Positions 29,101 through 36,394 of a stretch of DNA of 64,000 nt are shown one piece after another. Position numbers and translations under genes: made by a program. The stretch comes from Ignavibacteriota bacterium. GTDB taxonomy: Bacteria; Bacteroidota; Ignavibacteria; Ignavibacteriales; Ignavibacteriaceae. A model generated the notes under the pieces. It saw only the letters and a program-made list of their open reading frames with translations. It was not told the origin of the DNA and did no database searches. Location of the stretch: assembly GCA_013285425.1 (NCBI GenBank), contig CP053447.1, positions 1,556,001-1,620,000 of the forward strand. Direction: 5' to 3'. The first letter of the stretch is position 1. Each line of letters begins with the position of its first letter.

Positions 29101-29255
29101 GTAACTGTAAAAACCTGAACAAGTGAAGGTGAAACATCCGGGAAAGCATCTATTGGAAGCTGCTTATAACTTAAATAACCAGCAGCCATTATTATTATTC
29201 CTAAAACAAGAATCAGAAGTCTGTTCTTTAATACAAAATCTATTATTTTATTCAT
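26151..29255 (-). CDS. czcA: Heavy-metal RND efflux pump, CzcA-type
   Basis: This 1034-residue pump has the RND plan of twelve helices and two large periplasmic loops. Signatures include LPIDAFPDVSPSLVQVFT near the N-terminus and GGLAIAIGMMVDATIVLVEN in TM4. The C-terminal half has GSEVQRPLATVVVGGLF. The TM4 pattern differs from the CusA-type [13 protein letters not shown] of the other pump here, so substrates may differ; divalent metal is my guess. It forms an operon with the fusion protein, outer-membrane factor and PII-like gene. Confidence 0.93.
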   Translation of the reverse strand: MNKIIDFVLKNRLLILVLGIIIMAAGYLSYKQLPIDAFPDVSPSLVQVFTVTEGLAPEEVEKYVTYPIEVTMNGLPNLETIRSVSNFGLSVVNIYFKDGTDIYFARQLVNERLTEAREQIPEGFGDPQMGPISTGMGLVLFYYLDDTTGTYTLEELRTIQDWLIKYQLQTVPGVTEVLGIGGYEKQFQVAIDPNALLRYDVTINEIVEKIKANNLNVGAQFIEKDAEEFVVRSVGLTQKIEDIENIIIKAEDGIPIYLSQLADVEIGGAIRRGVQTRNGIGEVVSGMVVKLYGTNSSTVISAVEQKLAEINKILPEGIKIVPYYEQKSLVESAVTTVTNALWQGIILVVIILMIFMGSLRPSIVVALSIPFAILFAFIGMSYFNISINLMSFGGLAIAIGMMVDATIVLVENIDRLKRESGKEENFIHIISVAGKEVIRPITFAIIIIIVVFIPLFTLQGVEGKTFSPLAYTIALAMLGSLIFAVLIAPVLSSYLMRRTKKEINSNKEQKELWIVLQLQKVYEPVVRFFVRRRIIAVMLASLILLFGIIIFPQLGSEFTPTLQEGTIVMRMSMAPSISLTESTRLTLIAERRLMKIQEVAGAVTRIGRGEVGAHTDPINSAEMYVLLKPKEQWRRDMSQGELEEIIREEFGEIPGALVNFTQPIQMTVDELLEGVRAELAIKLFGGDLEVLKNEAEKIASVIRTVKGAEDVQVDQVTGAPQLKIVINRHSIARYGINVEDVQQVIRTAVGGETAGQIFEEIRRFDILVRFTPEARLTASDIGKILIKAPNGTNVPLSQLAEIEEVIGPRQITRENNQRFITIQANVVGRDIGSFVEEGQQVIESNVKLPAGYLVTWGGQFRLQQEANKRFAVVIPITLLLIFLLLFFNFGSVKNSLLILLNIPLALIGGVVGLWITGQNLSVPSSVGFIALFGVALENGMILVTYFNQLMREGLKIDEASVKGALLRVRPVLMTALTTALGLIPLLFAAGTGSEVQRPLATVVVGGLFTSTILTLLVLPALYKWFSIKFSEREM

Positions 29256-29266
29256 TTCATCTCCTT

Positions 29267-30232
29267 TTAATGTCCGTGTCCGCCGCCGAAAGATTCTTTC
29301 AATATCTCGGCTTTGAGTATGAATGAATTTTTAGATACATATTGATCGCCAGCTTTTAATCCACTAATAATTTCAATATTATCATCATTTTCATTACCTG
29401 TTTTTACAACTTGAGGCTTGAATCCGCCATCTTCATCTTTTACAAAAACAACTATCTGTTCTTCTAAAGTTTGCAATGCTGTTTTTTCAACTACTATCGG
29501 AAATTTTTTTTCGCTTGCATATACTTTTGCAGTCACGAACATCCCTGGCAGCCATTTACCGGATTGATTATTCAATATTACTCTTGCGGTGGCTGTTCTT
29601 GTTTTTTCATCAACAATAGGACTCACATAGGAAATGGTTCCCGTCTCTTCAATATCCATTGAACCAACCGAAACAAGCGCTCTCTGCCCGCCTCTGATTT
29701 TTCCAAGATCTTTTTGATAAATATTAAAATTAGCCCAGACTCTATCAAGATCTGCAATTGTAAAAGCGTGTGCTTCATTTCCAATCAGTTCACCCTGTGT
29801 CATATGCATTTCTATTATTGTTCCGCTTATCAATGATTGAACCTCATAGGTGGTTAAACTTTCATTGCTTTCTATTAAGGCAAGAGTTTCTCCTTTTTTT
29901 ACTTTATCGCCCACAGTTTTATAAACTTCTTTAACTATACCATTAAACCGCGGAATTATATGTGAAATTCTCGAAGGTTCAGCAATTATTTCACCGGTTA
30001 AATCAATGTGTGTTTTTATTATTCCGGGTCCAGCTTCTTTAACTTCAATTCCGAATTCTTTCATTGTTTCTTCTGTAAGAACAATTTCTTCCGAATGCTC
30101 TTCATTTTCATTTTGCGTTTCAGCTTTGCTATGTTCTTCTGTTTCAACACCTTCAATCTCTGTTTTTTCATCGGAACATCCGGCTGCAAAAACTACTAAT
30201 AATGTTATGAACAATATTCCTATTAGTTTCAT
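29267..30232 (-). CDS. RND periplasmic fusion lipoprotein (CzcB/CusB-type)
   Basis: I choose the ATG at 30232 because GGAG lies eight bases upstream and it gives a clean lipoprotein signal (LIGILFITLLVVFAAGC). The frame opens at 30259. After an acidic His-containing linker come the barrel-sandwich halves VYKTVGDKVKKGETLALIES and MHMTQGELIGNEAHAFTIAD, then a beta-barrel with GTISYVSPIVDEKTRTATAR. The C-terminus ends in SFGGGHGH. It links the RND pump to the outer-membrane channel. Confidence 0.88.
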   Translation of the reverse strand: MKLIGILFITLLVVFAAGCSDEKTEIEGVETEEHSKAETQNENEEHSEEIVLTEETMKEFGIEVKEAGPGIIKTHIDLTGEIIAEPSRISHIIPRFNGIVKEVYKTVGDKVKKGETLALIESNESLTTYEVQSLISGTIIEMHMTQGELIGNEAHAFTIADLDRVWANFNIYQKDLGKIRGGQRALVSVGSMDIEETGTISYVSPIVDEKTRTATARVILNNQSGKWLPGMFVTAKVYASEKKFPIVVEKTALQTLEEQIVVFVKDEDGGFKPQVVKTGNENDDNIEIISGLKAGDQYVSKNSFILKAEILKESFGGGHGH

Positions 30233-30255
30233 TTGTTTTTCTCCAAAATACTTTT

Positions 30256-31521
30256 TCATTTTATTAAATTTTTCCCTGTTATGTTTTCTATTTCTATCAA
30301 TGCGTTGTAATAATCTGCCAACTCAAGCAAGAATTGCGTTTGGGTTTCAAATAATGTTCTCTGTGCATCCAATAAATCAATAAAAGCAAATCTTCCTTGT
30401 ATATATCCTTGTCTTGTTATCTCGTATGCATTCTCCGCTTCGGGGATGATGTTGTTCTTCAACTGCAGCGAATTATTGTAAGAACTCAAAAGATTATTAT
30501 TAGCTGTATTTAATTTTGCTATTACATTTAACCTTCGTGCATTTTTAATTGCATCTATTTGCTCTAATCTTACTTCTGCTGCCTGGATGTTTCCCTGGTT
30601 CCTGCTAAAAAAAGGAAGCGGGATTGAAACTCCGGCAACAAATGAATTGGTTTTCAGTTCATTCAAATATCTGACGCCCAAGCTTGCCGTTAAATCCGGA
30701 ATTGCCTGTGATTCTTCCAACTCAAGCTGTGCTTTTCTGATATTAGTTTCATTATTTAGGTTTTTTATTGAAGGAATATTTTCTAAATCTTGTAGCACGT
30801 TTTCTTTGTTTGGCGGCGTAAGAAGATTTTCAAACAAATCCGTAGATGGTACCAGATTTTTTCCAGTTGTACCCAATAAAGAATTTAATCTTGTTTGAAC
30901 CGATAAATAACTTCTTTGCAGACGCTGCAATTCTATCTGGCTGTTAATCAAAGCAACTTTTACTTTTGATTCTTCAGCCGGAGAAGTTCGTCCTGCTTTT
31001 ACACGTTCTGAAATAGTTTTCAGAATATCTTCATTGAGTTCAACAAATTTTCTTTGCTGCTCAATCTGCATTTGAATTTGAAACAACAAAAAGAAAGTTG
31101 ATTTGACGCTGGCAATAACATCAAGCTTTAGCAGTTCATACTCTCCCTTTGAGGAGACAATTTCAGTTTCAGCAAGATTTAAACGGCTGCCTCTCTTTCC
31201 TCCAAGCTCAAAAAGCTGGCTGCCTGAAAGAGTATATTGACTTCCTTTGAAGCCGCTTAATTCCTTTCCGCCGAGAAAATCTTCTGCTTCAAAATTCGCT
31301 TCGGGATTGGGAATTAGCCCGGCTTGAATTTTTTGTTTCTCGAGAAAAGTTAACTCATATTCAAATGCCTTCAGATTCGGATTGTTTTTTAAGGCAATTT
31401 CAACTGCTTCAGTAATTGTTATTTCTTCTGTTTGATTTTTAATTGAATCATTCCCTTGTTGTGCACCTGTCTGAACAATCAAGCTTAATAACAAGAGAAC
31501 TAATACACTTATAATGCGCAT
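30256..31521 (-). CDS. TolC/CzcC-type outer-membrane efflux protein
   Basis: This 421-residue protein has a signal peptide (RIISVLVLLLLSLIVQTGA) and two OEP repeats of long amphipathic helices. Signatures include AVEIALKNNPNLKAFEYELT, GLIPNPEANFEAED and, near the end, RFAFIDLLDAQRTLFETQTQ. It forms the outer-membrane channel of the tripartite pump. Its stop overlaps the frame of the fusion protein by four bases. Confidence 0.9.
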   Translation of the reverse strand: MRIISVLVLLLLSLIVQTGAQQGNDSIKNQTEEITITEAVEIALKNNPNLKAFEYELTFLEKQKIQAGLIPNPEANFEAEDFLGGKELSGFKGSQYTLSGSQLFELGGKRGSRLNLAETEIVSSKGEYELLKLDVIASVKSTFFLLFQIQMQIEQQRKFVELNEDILKTISERVKAGRTSPAEESKVKVALINSQIELQRLQRSYLSVQTRLNSLLGTTGKNLVPSTDLFENLLTPPNKENVLQDLENIPSIKNLNNETNIRKAQLELEESQAIPDLTASLGVRYLNELKTNSFVAGVSIPLPFFSRNQGNIQAAEVRLEQIDAIKNARRLNVIAKLNTANNNLLSSYNNSLQLKNNIIPEAENAYEITRQGYIQGRFAFIDLLDAQRTLFETQTQFLLELADYYNALIEIENITGKNLIK

Positions 31522-31583
31522 ACATTCTCCAAATGGTCTTAAAATTTATTAATGGATTTTGTGGAGTAAGAACAAGAGTAGGA

Positions 31584-32045
31584 TTAAATCAGAAGAAGAA
31601 CAGTTTTATATGAATCGAGTTGTGTCGATTTGTAGTTTATTTCTTGTGTTATTAAAGTAGATTTTTTTTCTTCACTTGAAACATTAAGATTGTTAAAATC
31701 AATTAATATTGTAGAATTTAATGGCTGGTATTTCTTTACGGTAACTGAATATTCTTCATCACAATTTTCGGTTATAGCAACATCCTCACAAAGATTACAT
31801 TCCTCATTAATATTTGCTTCTAAATAGTTAGTATTGTTTGATGACGAAATAATAGTAGCACAGCAGTATTGTTTGTTAGCCATACTTTCCAGCACTACAC
31901 GTCCATCACTTTCGAAACAAATTACATAACTTTGTAATACAACATGTGCAAGCAAAAGATGAATAACAAATATCTGCAGAAATACTTTTCGAACAGCGAC
32001 ACGCTCAACAATACTTTTAAAAATATTTAGATTCTTTCTCTTCAT
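31584..32045 (-). CDS. Cys-containing exported protein, first gene of minus RND operon
   Basis: This 153-residue protein has a basic N-terminus, one hydrophobic segment (VFLQIFVIHLLLAHVVLQSY) and an extracytoplasmic part with pairs of Cys (YCCATII and EECNLCEDVAITENC). The Cys spacing suggests metal binding or disulfides. I do not recognise the family. It leads the minus-strand efflux operon, opposite the 32-aa protein that leads the plus-strand one. Confidence 0.6.
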   Translation of the reverse strand: MKRKNLNIFKSIVERVAVRKVFLQIFVIHLLLAHVVLQSYVICFESDGRVVLESMANKQYCCATIISSSNNTNYLEANINEECNLCEDVAITENCDEEYSVTVKKYQPLNSTILIDFNNLNVSSEEKKSTLITQEINYKSTQLDSYKTVLLLI

Positions 32046-32131
32046 TGGCTGAAAATATAATGATTTCTTATTATTTATGAAAGGTTAATTAATAATGACA
32101 ATCAATTATTGTTGTTAAAAAACCTATTCCT

Positions 32132-32241
32132 GCTATTAAGAATTTCATTTTTAATAGCTGTTTAATCTTACGGCTTTATGTTGTTAAATAAGCGTCTTTT
32201 ACTTTTAAAATGCCGGCTGCACACATAGCCGGGCATTTTTT
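32132..32241 (+). ncRNA. Candidate small RNA in the divergent efflux promoter region
   Basis: A perfect 8-bp hairpin, GCTATTAA (32132-32139) with TTAATAGC (32151-32158), is followed 50 bp later by a strong terminator-like hairpin, with no reading frame between. A terminator facing right in a gene-free divergent region implies some short plus-strand transcript. The 5' end cannot be seen from sequence. Confidence 0.3.
32207..32241 (+). terminator. Terminator hairpin between the divergent RND operons
   Basis: AAAATGCCGGCT (32207-32218) pairs with AGCCGGGCATTTT (32227-32239) with a single bulged base and an 8-base loop, then T-run. No gene upstream on the plus strand needs it. Confidence 0.7.
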
Positions 32242-32272
32242 AAATCAACTAAAATATTTTAGCACTCGAACT

Positions 32273-32297
32273 TTTAAGAACTTTAAAAATATTTAAA
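32273..32297 (+). promoter_or_regulatory. Shared 25-bp AT-rich motif, copy B
   Basis: TTTAAGAA, C, TTTAAAAATATTTAAA: 24 of 25 bases match the copy at 16393. It is about 70 bp upstream of a sigma-54-like element and 125 bp before the first small gene of the plus-strand efflux operon, which suits an enhancer site for the NtrC-type regulator. Confidence 0.5.
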
Positions 32298-32367
32298 CTC
32301 CTTAAAAAACCGCTTTAAAAATCAAAACTAAAAATTCACTTTTCAAATCAATTCCATAGTTTTTTCT

Positions 32368-32384
32368 TTGGCATCAGAGTTTCA
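32368..32384 (+). promoter_or_regulatory. Sigma-54-like promoter candidate for the plus-strand RND operon
   Basis: TTGGC (32368-32372), seven bases, TTTCA (32380-32384). Spacing equals the TTGGC-N7-TTGCA consensus but -12 GC is TC. It lies 38 bp before the 32-aa gene. Confidence 0.35.
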
Positions 32385-32421
32385 TAAGAAATTTCAAATG
32401 TTGAAAAGTAGTGATAAATAA

Positions 32422-32520
32422 ATGTTTGAAAATGGTTTGATATGGTATTTGGGTTACCTGGTTTTTACGACCGGATTAATTGTTACTTTTTTAAAAGTTT
32501 TTAAGGATAAAAAAAGATAA
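32422..32520 (+). CDS. Tiny single-helix membrane protein, 32 aa
   Basis: This 32-codon frame encodes LIWYLGYLVFTTGLIVTFLK followed by the basic end VFKDKKR, a single inside-anchored helix. It ends 14 bp before the outer-membrane factor gene, as expected for the first gene of the operon. It has no metal-binding tail, unlike the two other tiny proteins here. The ribosome site is weak. Confidence 0.5.
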   Translation: MFENGLIWYLGYLVFTTGLIVTFLKVFKDKKR

Positions 32521-32534
32521 ATCAGGAAATTTTT

Positions 32535-33794
32535 ATGACTAAAGCTCTTGTATTGTTTCTTCTGTTTGCAGGAATTATTTCTTCCTATTCACAAACAAAT
32601 GATAGCTCTCTCGATTCTTTAATAAACCAGGCACTTCTGGTTAGTCCCAAATTAAAAATGTTAAAAGCAAAGTATAATGCATCTGAGAGCAGGATTGAAG
32701 TAAACTCAAATTTGCCCGACCCGATGCTTACTCTCGGGTTAATGAACTTACCCACTAATTCATTTTCTTTTACACAGGAACCAATGACAGGAAAAATAGT
32801 CGGTTTAAGCCAGGCTTTTCCATTTCCGGGCAAGCTGGGCTCTGTTGCGGATGTAGCTGAAAAAGATGCTGAAATTGTTACCAAAGAAATATCAGATTCA
32901 GAGAATGAAATCAAAAAGATTATCTCCCAGAATTATTGGGAACTGGTGTTCGTCAGAAAAGCAATTGACGTTGCAAATGAGAGCAAAATATTATTGAAAG
33001 ATATAGCGGAAGTTGTCAGAGCTAATTACTCCGTTTCGAAGGCAAGCCAGCAGAACCTTTTAAAAGTTGAACTTGAAATAACAAATATTACAGATAGAAT
33101 TGAAGAGATGAAGAGCAAAGAAAATTCTCTCGTTTCAATGATAAATGCACAGCTTTTAAGAGATGCTCAATCATTTATCTATACAAATGACCTTCCTTCA
33201 ATTGAATATTTAAAAATTACTCAGAATAAGCTTGATTCTCTCGCTAAATCTTACAGACCTTTTCTCGAAGGTATTCAATTAGCAAAACAAAAAGCTGAGT
33301 TGATGAAAGATCTTGCAGAATATGATTACTATCCCAACTTCAATTTGTCATTGCAGTACTCATTCAGAGATAAAATTGAAAAAACAAATATGCCTCTGGA
33401 TGATTTCTTTTCTGTTATGGTTGGTCTTTCCATACCGCTTAATTATGGAGGCAAAGTAACCGCAAAAGTTGAAGAAGCAGAAGCAATGCAGAATATGTAT
33501 GAGGAACAATATCAGGCATCTTTACAAATGCTAAACGGAACTTTTGGATCATCAATTGCAAAGCTTAACACTCTGCAGGAAAGAATAAAGCTGATTGAAG
33601 AAGCTTTGCTTCCCCAGGCACAGCAGACTTATTCTGCATCTCTTTCAAGCTATCAGGTTGCACAGATTGATTTTATCAACGTAGTTGATGCACAAAATAA
33701 ATTATACCAGGTAGAGACAAACCTTTACAGGTTAAAATCAGAATACCTAAAAGAAATTAACGAACTTGAATTTTTAACAGGAATAGAATTTTAA
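32535..33794 (+). CDS. TolC/CusC-type outer-membrane efflux protein
   Basis: This 419-residue protein has a signal peptide (ALVLFLLFAGIISSYSQ) and two helical OEP repeats. Typical pieces are NQALLVSPKLKMLKAKYNA, LPDPMLTLGLMNLP and QIDFINVVDAQNKLYQVETN. It forms the channel for the CusB/CusA pair encoded next. Only 14 bp separate it from the fusion protein gene. Confidence 0.9.
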   Translation: MTKALVLFLLFAGIISSYSQTNDSSLDSLINQALLVSPKLKMLKAKYNASESRIEVNSNLPDPMLTLGLMNLPTNSFSFTQEPMTGKIVGLSQAFPFPGKLGSVADVAEKDAEIVTKEISDSENEIKKIISQNYWELVFVRKAIDVANESKILLKDIAEVVRANYSVSKASQQNLLKVELEITNITDRIEEMKSKENSLVSMINAQLLRDAQSFIYTNDLPSIEYLKITQNKLDSLAKSYRPFLEGIQLAKQKAELMKDLAEYDYYPNFNLSLQYSFRDKIEKTNMPLDDFFSVMVGLSIPLNYGGKVTAKVEEAEAMQNMYEEQYQASLQMLNGTFGSSIAKLNTLQERIKLIEEALLPQAQQTYSASLSSYQVAQIDFINVVDAQNKLYQVETNLYRLKSEYLKEINELEFLTGIEF

Positions 33795-33808
33795 CAGGAG
33801 CAATAAAA

Positions 33809-35518
33809 GTGAAAAAGAAAATCATAATAATAATTGGACTTGCGTTTATAATAATAGCAGTTGGATTGTACTTTATAATTGAATCTAACGGTGGGGATAG
33901 TTCAACAAACACATCTGAGAAACAGCTTTACACCTGCGGAATGCATCCTGACGTAATATCCGAAGAACCAGGGGATTGCCCTATATGCGGTATGAAATTG
34001 CTTCCGAAAAAAGGAACAGGGTCATCTACGATTAGTGGAGAAAGAAAAATTCTTTACTGGCGCGCCCCGATGGACCCAAATGAAATTTATGATGCACCCG
34101 GAAAATCAAAAATGGGGATGGATCTGGTTCCCGTTTATGAAGATGCAGCAGGCGCTGAAGGCATTGTTTCAATAGATCCAACAGTTGTTCAAAATATGAA
34201 TGTTAAAACTGCGCTTGTAGAAAAGAAAAGTCTTTCCTCAGAAGTTGTTACAAATGGAATCTTAACCACCAATGAAAAAACAGAGTATATAGTTACAACA
34301 AGAGTTAACGGGTGGGTTGAAAATCTTTACATAAACTATACAGGTCAGCCTGTTACAAAAGGTCAAAAGCTGATGGACATATACTCCCCTGAACTCGTTG
34401 CTGCCCAACAGGAGTTGATTACAGCACTTAATTATCAGAAAGCGGTGAACAAGACAAGTTTCGATGAGGTTCGCGAAAGCGGCGATGAGCTTTTAAAGAA
34501 TGCTGTCAGAAAACTTCAGCTTTTGGAAATACCTGAAAGCGACATTGAAAAAATTAAAGAGACACGTGAAGTAAAAACTTATGTTACACTTTATGCACAA
34601 AGCAGCGGAACCGTTTTAGAAAAAAATATTCTGGATGGACAGAAAATAATGGCTGGTATGCCGCTCCTAAAAATTGCTAATCTTTCTAATCTATGGTTAA
34701 CAGCGGACGTTTATGAGTATGAACTTTCTAAAATAAAAGAAGGCTCTAAAGCTGAGATTAGATTTAATTACTTCCCCGGAAAAGTCTATGAAGGGAAAGT
34801 ATCATTCATTTATCCCACACTTGAAACGAAAACCAGAACAGTAAAGATAAGAATAGATATTCCCAATACTAAAGGCGAACTGAAACCTTCAATGTTTGCC
34901 AACGTAGTTATTAAAGGAAAAGATTTAGGAGTTAAACCGGTTATACCTGAAAATGCTGTAATAAGAAGCGGAAGAAAAGATATAATAATTCTTGCATTGG
35001 GTGAAGGAAAATTCAAACCGCAGGAAATTACTCTAGGTGATTATTCAGATGGATATTATCAAGTTATAAGAGGATTATCTGAAGGAAGTAAGATAGTAAC
35101 ATCAGCTCAATTCTTAATTGATTCGGAGAGTAATCTGAGAGCTGCAGTTAGTCAGTTTAAAGGTGCTGATAAATTAAAAACACCGGAGAAAGAAGAAACA
35201 CCCGAACATAAACTTGATACAATGTCTGATGCTGATAAAGAAGAAATGGATATGCCGGAACAAAGTGATAAGGAAATGAATAAAGATATGGAATCTCATT
35301 CCGGTCATGAACATTCTTCCCCATTAATAAGAACCGGAGTAATTGATTTGAAAGCAATTGATAAAAATAAAGATGGAAAAGTTTTTCAGGATGTTATGGA
35401 TTGGAACGTAATTTCTGATGAACCCGGTAGATGCCCTATTTGCAATATGGAGTTGCAGGAAGTTACTCTTGATGAAGCAAAGAAAAACTTAATTGAAAAC
35501 GAATTTAAAGTAAAATAA
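33809..35518 (+). CDS. cusB: CusB-type fusion protein with several heavy-metal-binding domains
   Basis: This 569-residue protein has an N-terminal anchor helix and an HMBD module (YTCGMHPDVISEEPGDCPIC then GMKL). A second degenerate one follows (YWRAPMDPNEIYDAPGKSKM then GMDLVPVYED). The barrel-sandwich, helical hairpin and beta-barrel domains come next, with LKIANLSNLWLTADVYEYEL. A His/Met-rich linker leads to an extra C-terminal HMBD (DEPGRCPICNMELQEV). The Cys/Met/His modules suit Cu(I)/Ag(I) transfer to CusA. The last 60 residues are almost the same as in the separate protein at 40134. Confidence 0.9.
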   Translation: MKKKIIIIIGLAFIIIAVGLYFIIESNGGDSSTNTSEKQLYTCGMHPDVISEEPGDCPICGMKLLPKKGTGSSTISGERKILYWRAPMDPNEIYDAPGKSKMGMDLVPVYEDAAGAEGIVSIDPTVVQNMNVKTALVEKKSLSSEVVTNGILTTNEKTEYIVTTRVNGWVENLYINYTGQPVTKGQKLMDIYSPELVAAQQELITALNYQKAVNKTSFDEVRESGDELLKNAVRKLQLLEIPESDIEKIKETREVKTYVTLYAQSSGTVLEKNILDGQKIMAGMPLLKIANLSNLWLTADVYEYELSKIKEGSKAEIRFNYFPGKVYEGKVSFIYPTLETKTRTVKIRIDIPNTKGELKPSMFANVVIKGKDLGVKPVIPENAVIRSGRKDIIILALGEGKFKPQEITLGDYSDGYYQVIRGLSEGSKIVTSAQFLIDSESNLRAAVSQFKGADKLKTPEKEETPEHKLDTMSDADKEEMDMPEQSDKEMNKDMESHSGHEHSSPLIRTGVIDLKAIDKNKDGKVFQDVMDWNVISDEPGRCPICNMELQEVTLDEAKKNLIENEFKVK

Positions 35519-35536
35519 AAACACTGGAGATTTTGG

Positions 35537-36394
35537 ATGGTACCTGGCACCGGAAATAAAGAAAGTATTATTGCCAAACTTATTGAATGGTCAATAAATA
35601 ATAAAGTAATGGTTATAATATTAACTACAGCTTTAATATTCGCAGGAATATGGGCTGTGGCTAATACGCCTATAGATGCACTTCCCGATTTAAGCGATGT
35701 TCAAGTAATAATTTTAACCGAATACCCTGGACAGGGACCACGGATTGTTGAAGATCAGGTTACTTATCCCCTTACCACTAAAATGCTTTCTGTTCCCTAT
35801 GCAAAGGATGTTAGAGGTTACTCAATGTTCGGTTATTCGATGGTGTATATAATTTTTGAGGATGGAACGGATATATACTGGGCCCGAAGCCGTGTACTTG
35901 AGTACCTGAGCGGCTTGAAAGGTGCGCTTCCAGATGGCGTTAGTCCGCAGATTGGTCCCGATGCTACCGGATTGGGATGGGTTTATCAATATGTGCTTCA
36001 ATCCGATAAAAAAGATTTACAGGAGCTGCGTTCAATTCAAGATTTCTTTTTGAAATATGAACTTACTTCTATACCGGGAGTTGCAGAAGTAGCAAGTATT
36101 GGCGGTTATGTTAAGCAATACCAGGTTAATGTAGATCCTACAAAATTAGCTTCTTACAATATTCCGCTGCAAAAAGTAAAAATGGCAATTCAGCGAAGCA
36201 ACAATGATGTTGGCGGTCGTTTGATGGAAATGGGCGAAATGGAATATATGGTGAGAGGATTAGGATATATAAAGAATGAAGAAGATCTAAAAAATATTTC
36301 GATAGGTGTTTCCCCGAATACCGGCTCTCCAAATATATCTAAGAGATGTAGCAAGTATAGGCATAGGTCCAGAGTTAAGGAGAGGACTTGCTGA
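35537..36394 (+). CDS. cusA: CusA-type RND pump, N-terminal part before frameshift
   Basis: This 285-codon frame starts with GGAG seven bases upstream and encodes TM1 and the first periplasmic part ([20 protein letters not shown], then [20 protein letters not shown]). It matches CusA up to [13 protein letters not shown], then leaves homology at the AAA run 36331-36333 and stops 60 bp later. Removing one A restores [20 protein letters not shown] in the next frame. The joined protein would be 1062 residues, a normal pump length. Confidence 0.85.
   Translation: MVPGTGNKESIIAKLIEWSINNKVMVIILTTALIFAGIWAVANTPIDALPDLSDVQVIILTEYPGQGPRIVEDQVTYPLTTKMLSVPYAKDVRGYSMFGYSMVYIIFEDGTDIYWARSRVLEYLSGLKGALPDGVSPQIGPDATGLGWVYQYVLQSDKKDLQELRSIQDFFLKYELTSIPGVAEVASIGGYVKQYQVNVDPTKLASYNIPLQKVKMAIQRSNNDVGGRLMEMGEMEYMVRGLGYIKNEEDLKNISIGVSPNTGSPNISKRCSKYRHRSRVKERTC

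Noticed and set aside
36306-36333. GTG at 36306 as the true start of a separate short RND protein
   Set aside because: The bases encode nothing homologous until 36334 and lie inside the upstream pump frame.
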